Below the pieces are notes generated by a model. It searched no databases. It had not been told where the DNA came from and worked only from the letters and a program-made list of their open reading frames with translations. Below are positions 17,247 through 24,238 of a stretch of 64,000 nt of DNA, one piece after another. Each line of letters starts with the position of its first letter. The stretch's first letter is position 1. The stretch covers positions 981,302 through 1,045,301 of the forward strand of contig NZ_ATKM01000005.1 in assembly GCF_000418555.1 (NCBI RefSeq), read 5' to 3'. Both the position numbers and the translations under genes were made by a program. The stretch comes from Pseudomonas sp. P818 (GTDB lineage Bacteria; Pseudomonadota; Gammaproteobacteria; Pseudomonadales; Pseudomonadaceae).

Positions 17247-17309
17247 TTTCGCAAATTGTGGTGCCGCGATTCCGGGAAACCCCGGTTGTAACCTGCACGC
17301 CTGAGCTTT

Positions 17310-17325
17310 AGCGAATAGCGTGCCA
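17310..17325 (-). promoter_or_regulatory. Sigma-54 promoter for guanidine operon 1
   Basis: Minus strand TGGCACGCTATTCGCT has the -24 GG and -12 GC with exactly ten bases between. It recurs almost unchanged before the other two riboswitches. It suggests RpoN/NtrC-type nitrogen control upstream of the guanidine switch. Confidence 0.7.
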
Positions 17326-17584
17326 GCTCGCCGGAGCCCGTGGCTGCGCGCTTGGGTGATGCGGTTCGCGGTGTGCGTGCTGCCTGATGGGGCCTGGGCG
17401 GTGTTAAGTGCACCGTTTGGGGGGCAATTCGGCTCGTGGCGCCGCGCCTTGGCGGCATGATGGCGGTGGCATGGAAATCGCTATCGACCCTGTTGCAGGG
17501 GCGGCCTTGCTGCCGCCCTCGGGACGACCCGACCCGCTGCTCGTCTGGACGACCAGGTAACTCACTTGCTCAAGGGAGATTGCC
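17326..17584. other. Divergent intergenic region between binding protein and oxygenase operons
   Basis: Holds no gene I can support. Together with the promoter and leader on its left it separates the two divergent units by 501 bases. The only site recognised on the plus strand is the -24/-12 element at 17467-17482. Confidence 0.5.
17467..17482 (+). promoter_or_regulatory. Candidate sigma-54 promoter for the 2OG oxygenase operon
   Basis: Plus strand TGGCATGGAAATCGCT keeps GG-N10-GC and the unusual TCGCT ending shared by the three guanidine promoters. It is about 100 bases before the oxygenase ATG. A single degenerate match is less secure than the three-fold conserved set. Confidence 0.5.
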
Positions 17585-18610
17585 ATGGCGCATACCCATT
17601 TCACCTCGATTCCCCTGATCGACGTCTCGGGCTTGTATAGCGAGCATCTTGCCGAGCGCCGGCGCGTCGCCGATGAGCTGGGCCGTGCCGCGCGCGAGGT
17701 CGGCTTCCTGCAGATTACCGGGCACGGCATTGCGCGTGAGCTGCGCGACGGTTTGGTCGACCAGGCGCGCCGCTTCTTCGCCCGCCCGCTGGAGGAGAAG
17801 ATGCGTTTTTACATCGGCCAGTCGAGCAACCACAGCGGCTACGTGCCGGAGGGCGAGGAGCAGTTTGTCGGCGGCAGCAAGGATCTCAAGGAAGCCTACG
17901 ACGTCAATTACGACTACACCGAGGCGGCCCAGGTCTATCCGCTGCTGGGGCCGACGCAGTGGCCGGACTCGGCGGACTTCAAGCGCGAGGTCAGCGCCTA
18001 CTACCGCGCCGCGCTGGCGCTCGGCGACAGGCTGTTTCGCGGCTTCGCCCTGGCGCTGGGGCTGGCCGAGGACACCTTCGCCGGCATCACCCGCCATCCC
18101 ACCAGCCAGCTGCGCATGATCCATTACCCGCTCGACCCCGATCCGGTGGCCGACCGTCCCGGCATCGGCGCGCACACCGACTACGAGTGCTTCACCATCC
18201 TGCTACCCACCGCCGAAGGTTTGCAGGTGCTCAACGACGACGGGCAGTGGATCGACGTGCCGCTGGTGGAGGACGCCTTCGTGATCAATATCGGCGACAT
18301 GCTCGAAGTGCTCAGCAACGGCCATTTCGTCGCCACCTCGCACCGCGTGCGCAAGGTCAGCGAGGAGCGCTTCGCCTTCCCGCTGTTCTGCGCCTGCGAC
18401 TACCCGACGCGCATCGCGCCGATCCCCGGCCTGCCGCCGCGCGGTGAGCGGGTGTACGCGCCGGTGAACTGTGGCGACCACCTGTTCGCGCAGACGGCGC
18501 AGACCTTCCGCTATCTGCGTGAGCGGCTGGAGGACGGCTCACTGCAATTGCCGGATGGTGCAGCGGGTTTGTCCAGCTTTGGTCAAGGCGGCCGGGAGGT
18601 GACGGCATGA
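17585..18610 (+). CDS. 2-oxoglutarate/Fe(II) dioxygenase, isopenicillin N synthase family
   Basis: 341 residues. The DIOX-N part (FTSIPLIDVSGLYS, REVGFLQITGHGI) is followed by the double-stranded beta-helix. The Fe ligands are visible as GAHTDYECFTILL (His and Asp) and the distal His in ATSHRVRKVSEERFAF, whose later Arg-Phe segment binds 2-oxoglutarate. The protein hydroxylates or oxidatively cleaves a small molecule; the substrate cannot be read. Relatives that hydroxylate arginine or homoarginine release guanidine (ethylene-forming enzyme, plant homoarginine hydroxylase), so a guanidino substrate is a reasonable guess given its neighbours. A GGGAG site precedes the ATG. Its stop overlaps the ATG of the next gene by four bases. 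Confidence 0.88.
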   Translation: MAHTHFTSIPLIDVSGLYSEHLAERRRVADELGRAAREVGFLQITGHGIARELRDGLVDQARRFFARPLEEKMRFYIGQSSNHSGYVPEGEEQFVGGSKDLKEAYDVNYDYTEAAQVYPLLGPTQWPDSADFKREVSAYYRAALALGDRLFRGFALALGLAEDTFAGITRHPTSQLRMIHYPLDPDPVADRPGIGAHTDYECFTILLPTAEGLQVLNDDGQWIDVPLVEDAFVINIGDMLEVLSNGHFVATSHRVRKVSEERFAFPLFCACDYPTRIAPIPGLPPRGERVYAPVNCGDHLFAQTAQTFRYLRERLEDGSLQLPDGAAGLSSFGQGGREVTA

Positions 18611-19539
18611 ACCTGCTGGAATTGGCTGCACGTTACCCGCAGCGCGCCGAGGGCGGTGTGCCGGACTGGATGCTCGGGCACTTTCGTCGGCGCAGCATCA
18701 GCTTCGCCGATGGCCGCAGCGACGAGCGTACCCTGGTGCACTGGCTGCAGAGCCGCGCCTTCACCATCGACCTGCGCCTGCCGGACGCACCCGCGCTGCC
18801 GGTGCGGGCTTGGCAGGACTACGACGCCGCCGAGCTGCGCCAGCTTGCCAATCATGAGGGCTGGGTGGCTGACAGTATCTGGGAGAACGGCTACTTGAGC
18901 TGGCGCGGCGGGGTGTCCCTGCAACTGCACAACCGCTGGCCGGAGCCGGCGCAGTTGCAGCGCATCGGCAACTGCATGATCGAGTTCGGCACCAGTGGTG
19001 CCTATGTCGAGGACTGGCGCCTGCAGGCCAGCGGCGGGCCGTTGATCGGCCTGCGTCTGCTGGAGGAGTGCGATGCCGAAACCGGCCAGGTGCTGCAGCG
19101 CGGCGGTGGCCTGATTCTCAGCGGCGACCGGCTTGGCTGGGTGCACGGGCGGGCGGTGGAGCCGGGTGAGTCAGCGCTGCAGCTGCGCGAGCGAGCGGAG
19201 CGGGCGCAGGGTGATGGCCAGGCCCTGGCCGCGCTATTCGACTGCGAAACCTCGCTGGCCTATGCCGATCAGCCGGGCCGCTATCGGGTGGTGCTGTCCA
19301 CCCAGCCGGCGCGGGTCGGGCAGCGCGTCTTGCTGGAGGGCTACGAGATCCCGGCGGCCGGGCGCGTGTGCCAGCACCTGCAAAGGCCGGACGGCCGTGC
19401 GGTGGTGCGCACCTTCCTTATCGATACGCTGGAGCCGGACTGGCGCGCCGATCTCGCCACGCCCTGTACCGACGAGGCGCAGCGCTGGTTTGCCGCGGAG
19501 GGGGAAACGCTGGCGCGCTATCTGGAGGTGTTGAGTTAG
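18607..19539 (+). CDS. Conserved protein of unknown function coupled to the oxygenase
   Basis: 310 residues, no signal peptide or membrane segment. Visible features are RTLVHWLQSRAFTIDLRLP, HEGWVADSIWENGYLSWRG, and CMIEFGTSGAYVEDWRLQASGGP. The alternating aromatic and hydrophobic strands look like a beta-barrel, perhaps lipocalin/HRI1-like; that is a weak impression. It contains no catalytic motif I recognise. Its ATG overlaps the oxygenase stop (ATGA), so both are made together, and the pair sits between riboswitch-controlled guanidine units on the opposite strand. It may bind or shield a product, or act as an accessory factor. No function is assigned. Confidence 0.8.
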   Translation: MNLLELAARYPQRAEGGVPDWMLGHFRRRSISFADGRSDERTLVHWLQSRAFTIDLRLPDAPALPVRAWQDYDAAELRQLANHEGWVADSIWENGYLSWRGGVSLQLHNRWPEPAQLQRIGNCMIEFGTSGAYVEDWRLQASGGPLIGLRLLEECDAETGQVLQRGGGLILSGDRLGWVHGRAVEPGESALQLRERAERAQGDGQALAALFDCETSLAYADQPGRYRVVLSTQPARVGQRVLLEGYEIPAAGRVCQHLQRPDGRAVVRTFLIDTLEPDWRADLATPCTDEAQRWFAAEGETLARYLEVLS

Positions 19540-19575
19540 CCGGTCGGTAGCTACCTGAATTTACCGCTGAAAAGC

Positions 19576-19732
19576 TCGCCGCTGAAGCGCCTCCCACAGG
19601 GATTCGGAACCACTCGATGTGTGGGAGGGGCTTCAGCCGCGACGCTTTGGTTGGATCGAAACGACGGCTCCGTAGCCCGGATGCAATCCGGGGAAACTGT
19701 CCCGATGATCCCCGGCTTTCATCCTGGCTACA
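19576..19732. repeat. REP/BIME cluster between convergent operons
   Basis: Copies of the CGCCGCTGAAGCGCCTCCCAC, GTGGGAGGGGCTTCAGCCGC and GTAGCCCGGATGCAATCCGG types lie in the gap between the convergent unknown gene and the ABC ATPase. It probably acts as a transcription end region for both. Confidence 0.8.
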
Positions 19733-20597
19733 GCGCCGTGGGCGCGGCGATACGTTCGGCCAGCTCGCTGGGCAGTTGCAGCTGTGCCCGGCGCGCGGCG
19801 TTGAGCGGGATGTCATAGGTGATCCGCGCCCCGTATGCACCGGGCGCCTGCGGGTCGTGGCGTACCTTGTCGAACACCAGCAGGCGGGTGCCGAGGCTGA
19901 AGCCTTCGGACAGGTCGTGGGTGACCATGAACACGGTCAGGCGGGTTTCCTGCCACAGCTCCAGCAGCAGCGCATGCATGTCCTTGCGGATGCCGGGGTC
20001 GAGGGCGCCGAAGGGCTCGTCGAGCAGCAGCATGCGCGGCTGCATCACCAGCGCCTGGGCGATGGCCAGGCGTTGCTGCATGCCACCGGAGAGTGCGCTT
20101 GGGTATCTGTTCAGGGCATGGCCGAGGCCGACCTTGGTGAGGATTTCCGCAGCGCGCTCGCGGGCCTCGCGCTTGGCGGCGCCGAACAGCCGGCCCAACA
20201 GCTTCGATTTCGGCAGCTCCAGACCGAGGGCGACGTTGTCCAGCACGCTCAGATGCGGGAATACCGAATAACGCTGGAACACCACGCCACGGCTCGGATC
20301 GGGCTCGTTGGGCAGCACCTGACCACGCAGCAGCAGTTCGCCGCGGCTCGGGCGTTCCTGGCCAAGGAGCATGCGCAGGAAGGTGGACTTGCCACAGCCG
20401 GAGGCACCGACCAGGGTGCAGAATTCGCCTTCATTCACCTTGAGGTTGAGGCGTTCGAGCACGACCTGGTCGCCGTACTCCTGCCACAGGTTGCGCGCTT
20501 CGATAAAGGCGGTTGTCGCTGGGCTCGCGGCCGTAGCGCTGGATTCGCTCATGGCAGGTTCCCTCAGCGGGACGATATGTTGGCTGAACAGGGTCAT
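19728..20597 (-). CDS. ABC transporter ATP-binding protein (NitT/TauT-like, guanidine region)
   Basis: 289 residues. Walker A is GASGCGKSTFL, Q-loop VVFQRYSVFPHLSV, signature LSGGMQQRLAIAQAL, Walker B MLLLDEPFGALD, and switch His in MVTHDLSEGFSLG. This matches nitrate/sulfonate/taurine-type importers. It energises uptake with the permease next to it, whose stop overlaps this ATG (ATGA at 20594-20597). The N-terminal 25 residues before the ABC core are extra but the overlap supports the start. It is likely expressed from riboswitch 2. Partner binding proteins are those at 16016-17083 and 21870-22931. Confidence 0.92.
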   Translation of the reverse strand: MTLFSQHIVPLREPAMSESSATAASPATTAFIEARNLWQEYGDQVVLERLNLKVNEGEFCTLVGASGCGKSTFLRMLLGQERPSRGELLLRGQVLPNEPDPSRGVVFQRYSVFPHLSVLDNVALGLELPKSKLLGRLFGAAKREARERAAEILTKVGLGHALNRYPSALSGGMQQRLAIAQALVMQPRMLLLDEPFGALDPGIRKDMHALLLELWQETRLTVFMVTHDLSEGFSLGTRLLVFDKVRHDPQAPGAYGARITYDIPLNAARRAQLQLPSELAERIAAPTAL

Positions 20598-21409
20598 GCC
20601 TTGCCTCCTTCATGCCAGGGGAAGCACAGGCGCAGCACCTGACGCAGGCCCAGGTCCATCAGCCAGGCCAGCAGGGTGATCCACACCACGTAGGGCAGGA
20701 TCACGTCCATGGCCATGTAACGGCGCACCAGGAAGATGCGATAGCCGAGGCCGTCGGTCGAGGCGATGGCCTCGGCGGCGATCAGAAACAGCCAGGCCGA
20801 GCCGAGCATCAGGCGTAGCGAGATCAGCAGGCGCGGCAGCAGTTGCGGCAGCACCAGGCGCAGGATCAGCGTCCAGGTGTTGGCGCCGAGGGTCTGCGCC
20901 TTGATCAGCAGCTCGCCGGGAATCTCGCGGGCACGTTGCTCGATGTCACGAGCGATGCAGGGGGTGATGCCGATGGCGATCAGCATCACCTTGGACAGCT
21001 CACCCAGACCGAAGACGATGAACAGGATCGGCAGGATGGCCAGCGGCGGAATCATCGACAGCACCGTGAGCAGCGGTGACAGCGGTGCGCCGAACAGCGG
21101 GATGCTGCCGGCGGCGATGCCCAGCACCAGGCCCAGCAGCGCGGCGATGCCCAGGCCCATGCCCAGGCGTTGCAGGCTGGAGGCGGTGTCCTGCCAGAAC
21201 AGGTACTGGCCGCTGCGTTTGTCCTCGGTGAAGGCCAGGCGGTCGATGGCATCGACCATCTGGCTGGCGCTGGGCAGCAGCTTGTCGTTAGGGTTTTCGG
21301 CCAGGCGGGTGGTCGAGGCGCTGAAGTAGACGAACAGCAGCAGGGCGAAGGGCAGCAGGATCAGCAGCAGGCGGCCGCTGCGATCCGGGTGGCGATTGAT
21401 CAGGCGCAT
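20594..21409 (-). CDS. ABC transporter permease (NitT/TauT-like, guanidine region)
   Basis: 271 residues with about six membrane segments (LLLILLPFALLLFVYF near the start; LGMGLGIAALLGLVLGIAAG; MIPPLAILPILFIVFGLGE). The EAA loop is GANTWTLILRLVLPQLLPRLLISLRLMLGSAW, as in BPD-type inner-membrane proteins. It forms the pore for the ATPase encoded directly after it. A 186-base leader separates it from riboswitch 2; that leader contains a 26-codon frame with a strong ribosome site. Substrate is inferred from the riboswitch to be guanidine or a close relative. Confidence 0.92.
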   Translation of the reverse strand: MRLINRHPDRSGRLLLILLPFALLLFVYFSASTTRLAENPNDKLLPSASQMVDAIDRLAFTEDKRSGQYLFWQDTASSLQRLGMGLGIAALLGLVLGIAAGSIPLFGAPLSPLLTVLSMIPPLAILPILFIVFGLGELSKVMLIAIGITPCIARDIEQRAREIPGELLIKAQTLGANTWTLILRLVLPQLLPRLLISLRLMLGSAWLFLIAAEAIASTDGLGYRIFLVRRYMAMDVILPYVVWITLLAWLMDLGLRQVLRLCFPWHEGGKA

Positions 21410-21449
21410 GGGGAGTCCTCGTCGGGCCTGGAGCGAAATGCCTGCGCCG

Positions 21450-21530
21450 CTAGCGGGCGCAAGGGCGTGGGGGCATCGGGCCTTTGGGATTGGCGGCCGA
21501 TGGCCGCTGAAACGAGTGGGGCATACCCAT
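21450..21530 (-). CDS. Possible 26-residue leader peptide or gene remnant after riboswitch 2
   Basis: ATG at 21528-21530 is preceded by CTGGAGGTTCACC, nearly the same ribosome site that precedes the binding protein after riboswitch 1 (CTGGAGGTTCC). The peptide MGMPHSFQRPSAANPKGP resembles nothing known. Either it is a translated leader, or the start of a binding-protein gene lost by deletion. Translation is likely; biological meaning is open. Confidence 0.3.
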   Translation of the reverse strand: MGMPHSFQRPSAANPKGPMPPRPCAR

Positions 21531-21594
21531 GGTGAACCTCCAGTTGGACAGGGGCGGGCAGGAGTGCGCGGCGGTTCCCAACGGATGGGGCGCG

Positions 21595-21692
21595 TTCTCC
21601 CGGGCTTTTGTCCCGCCGTGTAACCTCGCTGGAGGTCGCCTGCTCTCGGACCAGTCGCTCGCGGGTGGCGAGCCGGAACCCTAGCCGGCTAT
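21595..21692 (-). promoter_or_regulatory. Guanidine-I (ykkC) riboswitch 2
   Basis: Shows GCTAGGGTTCCG, ACTGGTCCGAGAG and ACACGGCGGGACAAAAGCCC then GGGAGAACGCG on the minus strand. It controls the permease-ATPase unit. The sequence past the aptamer, including ACTCCTGCCCG and the GGAGG site, closely matches the leader of riboswitch 1, indicating a duplicated leader. Confidence 0.93.
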
Positions 21693-21751
21693 TGGCAAAT
21701 TGTGGTGCCGCGATCCCGGTAAGCCGGGTTGTTCCTGCACGGGCTGTTCTT

Positions 21752-21767
21752 AGCGAACATCGTGCCA
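21752..21767 (-). promoter_or_regulatory. Sigma-54 promoter for the permease-ATPase unit
   Basis: Minus strand TGGCACGATGTTCGCT, GG-N10-GC, placed 60 bases before riboswitch 2, as in the two sister units. Confidence 0.7.
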
Positions 21768-21869
21768 TGCACCGCGAAGCGCAGCAGGCGGCGCTCGTTC
21801 GGCTGGCGTCGGGGTATGCGGTGCGCTCTGCTGGTGCATTGGGCTCGGGTCGTGCTGCCTGCTGGGGCG

Positions 21870-22931
21870 TCAGAGTGCGCCGTCGGCGGCCAACTGCATG
21901 TAGTCATGATTGAAACGCAGCAGGATGCGCTGCGGATTGCCCAAAGTCCGTTCGCTGCTAAAGGCGATCCCCAGATTGGTCAGCCCCAAGCCGCTCTTGC
22001 CCAGCAGGCCGTGGGCATCGGCGAAGCGCGCCACCCGTTGCATCAGATCCGGCAGCTTGCCGGTGCGCGCGAAGTTCAGCGCGGTGCGCGGCGAGTAGAA
22101 CGAGCGCAGGGTGCCCAACTGGGCCTCGAAATCTTCTGCGGTGGTGTCGGCAGCGGCCGCCATTCTGGCCCGGGCCTCGCGCCCGGCCGGGGTGGGCAGG
22201 CCGAGCAGGCGCTGGGTCTCGAACCAGGCGCCGGTCAGTGCGCGGCCGAACTCCGGGTGCTGCGCCAGGGTCTGGCTGTCGACCACGGTGAGGTCGAGGA
22301 TTTCGCCGGGAATCAGATTGGAGCTGAACACCTGGCTGACTTCGGCCTTGCGGCGGATCTCGGAGAGGATCGGGTTCCAGGTGATCACCGCGTCGCCCTT
22401 GCCGGCAAGGAAGGCCTCGGCGATTTCGGTGTCGGAGACGTTGATGATGGTCACGTCGCTCTCCTCGAGCAGTGCCCACTCCAGCGCGCGGCTGAGCAGG
22501 TAATGCGACACCGAGTTCTCCACCAGCAGCACGCTCTTGCCCTTGAGATCCTGGATTCGCAGGCCGCTGCCGCGCAGCAGCAGGCCGTCGGCGCCATTGG
22601 AGAAGTCGCCGATGATCAGCGCGGTGCTGTCCTTGCCGGCGGCGGCGGGAATGGTCAGGGCATCCATGTTGGTCATGGTGCAGGCGTCGAACTGGCCGGC
22701 GCTGTAGCGCTCGATGGAGGCGACGTAATCCGGCACTTCCTGCACCTGAATGTCGATGCCGTACTTGTCTGCCCACTTCTTCACGATGCCCTGTTCGGCG
22801 GCATAGCCCCAGGGCATCCAGCCGGCGAAGATCGACCAGCACAGCTTGAAGGTCTTGGGCGCGGCCTGGGCCGTTGGAGCGCCGAGCAGGCAGGCGCAGA
22901 GCAGGGCGGTGAGCAGGGAACGAATGGACAT
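21870..22931 (-). CDS. Second ABC substrate-binding protein of the guanidine region
   Basis: 353 residues with signal peptide MSIRSLLTALLCACLLGAPTAQA. The mature protein parallels the one at 16016-17083 throughout (FKLCWSIFAGWMPWGYA, GQFDACTMTNMDALTIPAAAGKDSTALIIGDFSNG) but is clearly diverged. It has its own sigma-54 promoter and guanidine-I riboswitch and stands alone. Two binding proteins sharing one permease-ATPase pair would widen the range of substrates or affinities. A GAGG-like site lies before the ATG at 22929-22931. Confidence 0.9.
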   Translation of the reverse strand: MSIRSLLTALLCACLLGAPTAQAAPKTFKLCWSIFAGWMPWGYAAEQGIVKKWADKYGIDIQVQEVPDYVASIERYSAGQFDACTMTNMDALTIPAAAGKDSTALIIGDFSNGADGLLLRGSGLRIQDLKGKSVLLVENSVSHYLLSRALEWALLEESDVTIINVSDTEIAEAFLAGKGDAVITWNPILSEIRRKAEVSQVFSSNLIPGEILDLTVVDSQTLAQHPEFGRALTGAWFETQRLLGLPTPAGREARARMAAAADTTAEDFEAQLGTLRSFYSPRTALNFARTGKLPDLMQRVARFADAHGLLGKSGLGLTNLGIAFSSERTLGNPQRILLRFNHDYMQLAADGAL

Positions 22932-22983
22932 GGAAACCTCTTGTCATGGACGAAAGCGGGAAAGCCGGCAGCCTGGCTGCGCG

Positions 22984-23096
22984 TCCTCCCGGGCTTTTGT
23001 CCCGCCGTGTAACCCCGCGGCTTCCCGCCGCTGCATGAGGTCGCCCACTCTCGGACCAGTCACTCGCCACTGGCGAGCCGGAACCCTAGTCGGCCA
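22984..23096 (-). promoter_or_regulatory. Guanidine-I (ykkC) riboswitch 3
   Basis: Has ACTAGGGTTCCG, GACTGGTCCGAGAG and ACACGGCGGGACAAAAGCCC with GGGAG on the minus strand. One internal stem (about 23006-23035) is longer than in copies 1 and 2. It lies 53 bases before the second binding-protein gene. Confidence 0.93.
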
Positions 23097-23151
23097 TTGC
23101 GATTCGCTACCTGCGATCCGCGCAGCGGATCGGCTCTCCGCTGCGGCTTTA

Positions 23152-23167
23152 AGCGAATGGCGTGCCA
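23152..23167 (-). promoter_or_regulatory. Sigma-54 promoter for the second binding-protein gene
   Basis: Minus strand TGGCACGCCATTCGCT, GG-N10-GC, 56 bases before riboswitch 3. It differs from promoter 1 at two positions. Confidence 0.7.
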
Positions 23168-23326
23168 GCCCTTCCGTTGGCGATAGGGCATGCTGCACTT
23201 TTGCACGCCCCATCACAGCCGACGAAGTGATCGCACCTGTCGCCGGCGGCGCTGTCTGATGCCTAGCAATACCTTCCCGGAGGCCGGCATCGGTCGGCGC
23301 CACCCCAGCGGTCACAGGAGGCCGCC

Positions 23327-23758
23327 ATGCCCTACAAGATGCTGTTTTCCGCGCTGTTCTTGTTGCTTTCAGGCTGTGCCGTCTATGGAGACGGTTATGA
23401 CCGTGGCTATCACCATGGCTATCGCTATTACGACGGCTACCGGCGTGACCACTACGCGCCTTCCATCTACGTGACGCCGCGCTATTACTATGAGGATCGT
23501 CGCCAACGCTACTATCCAGCCCCGCCGCGCCATGTGCCGGCACCGCCGCCGCGTCATCATTACGGCCACGAGCAGCGGCATCGTGACGGCTACCAGCGCT
23601 ACCACCAGCCAAGGTACGACTACCGTCGCAACCACGGCCTGCGGGAGCATCAAGGCGGGCAGGTCCAGCGTGGCTGGGACGCAGGCCGCAGTACTCCGCA
23701 GCGTTTCTCCAACGGGCGCAGCCACCACGAACAGCGCCGCAGCGAGCGCCGCTGGTGA
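23327..23758 (+). CDS. Tyr/His/Arg-rich lipoprotein
   Basis: 143 residues. The N-terminus MPYKMLFSALFLLLSGCAVYG is a lipoprotein signal with Cys17 as the acylation site (LLSGC). The rest is low-complexity, rich in Tyr, His, Arg and Pro (YDRGYHHGYRYYDGYRR, RRNHGLREHQGG). Such small basic envelope lipoproteins are common in Pseudomonas, with no established function. Its composition would allow metal or polyanion binding, which is only a guess. A CAGGAGG site lies before the ATG. It diverges from riboswitch unit 3 and need not be related. Confidence 0.8.
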   Translation: MPYKMLFSALFLLLSGCAVYGDGYDRGYHHGYRYYDGYRRDHYAPSIYVTPRYYYEDRRQRYYPAPPRHVPAPPPRHHYGHEQRHRDGYQRYHQPRYDYRRNHGLREHQGGQVQRGWDAGRSTPQRFSNGRSHHEQRRSERRW

Positions 23759-23875
23759 ATCTTTGGTCGCCGCGTGTCTGGCGCAGGCTATTGATGGCTC
23801 TGCCAGTCTAAAGAGTGGTCACCGCCTGCAGCCTGTGCGGGCACACTTGCAGCTTCATCCAATCGGAGGCCGACG

Positions 23876-24121
23876 ATGAATCTGCTGTCTTTTGCCAAGG
23901 GCGCCCTGGCCATGTTCTGGCTGGTGGCGCTGCTCAATCTCTTCTATCCCTTCGCGGCGCCCCTGGGCGGCTGGGTCAACTGGGCCGCCTTGCTGATGCT
24001 GCTGGCGCATGTGGGCGAGCTGCTGCTGTTTCGCTCACGCCTTCAGGGCATGCCCAGGCAAGGGTGGCAGCGCCTGCAGGTGTTGCTGTTCGGTGTGCTG
24101 CATTTGCAGAGCCTGCGTTAG
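23876..24121 (+). CDS. DUF1145 family small membrane protein
   Basis: 81 residues with two or three hydrophobic segments (ALAMFWLVALLNLFYPF, WAALLMLLAHVGELLLF) and the closing WQRLQVLLFGVLHLQSL that marks DUF1145. It is an inner-membrane protein of unknown function. A GGAGG site is at 23864-23868. It precedes lapG on the same strand by about 118 bases, with a hairpin at 24138-24160 between them, so it is probably a separate unit. Confidence 0.85.
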   Translation: MNLLSFAKGALAMFWLVALLNLFYPFAAPLGGWVNWAALLMLLAHVGELLLFRSRLQGMPRQGWQRLQVLLFGVLHLQSLR

Positions 24122-24238
24122 GCCTCAAGGCGGTGCGCTTTCGCCGTGATAACGGCGAAGTGCCATTGTCTTTTTCACCCATAGCCCGCACCATTCCCGC
24201 CGTGTTCCAGGGGCAGTCAGCCCCGATACGGATTGCCG

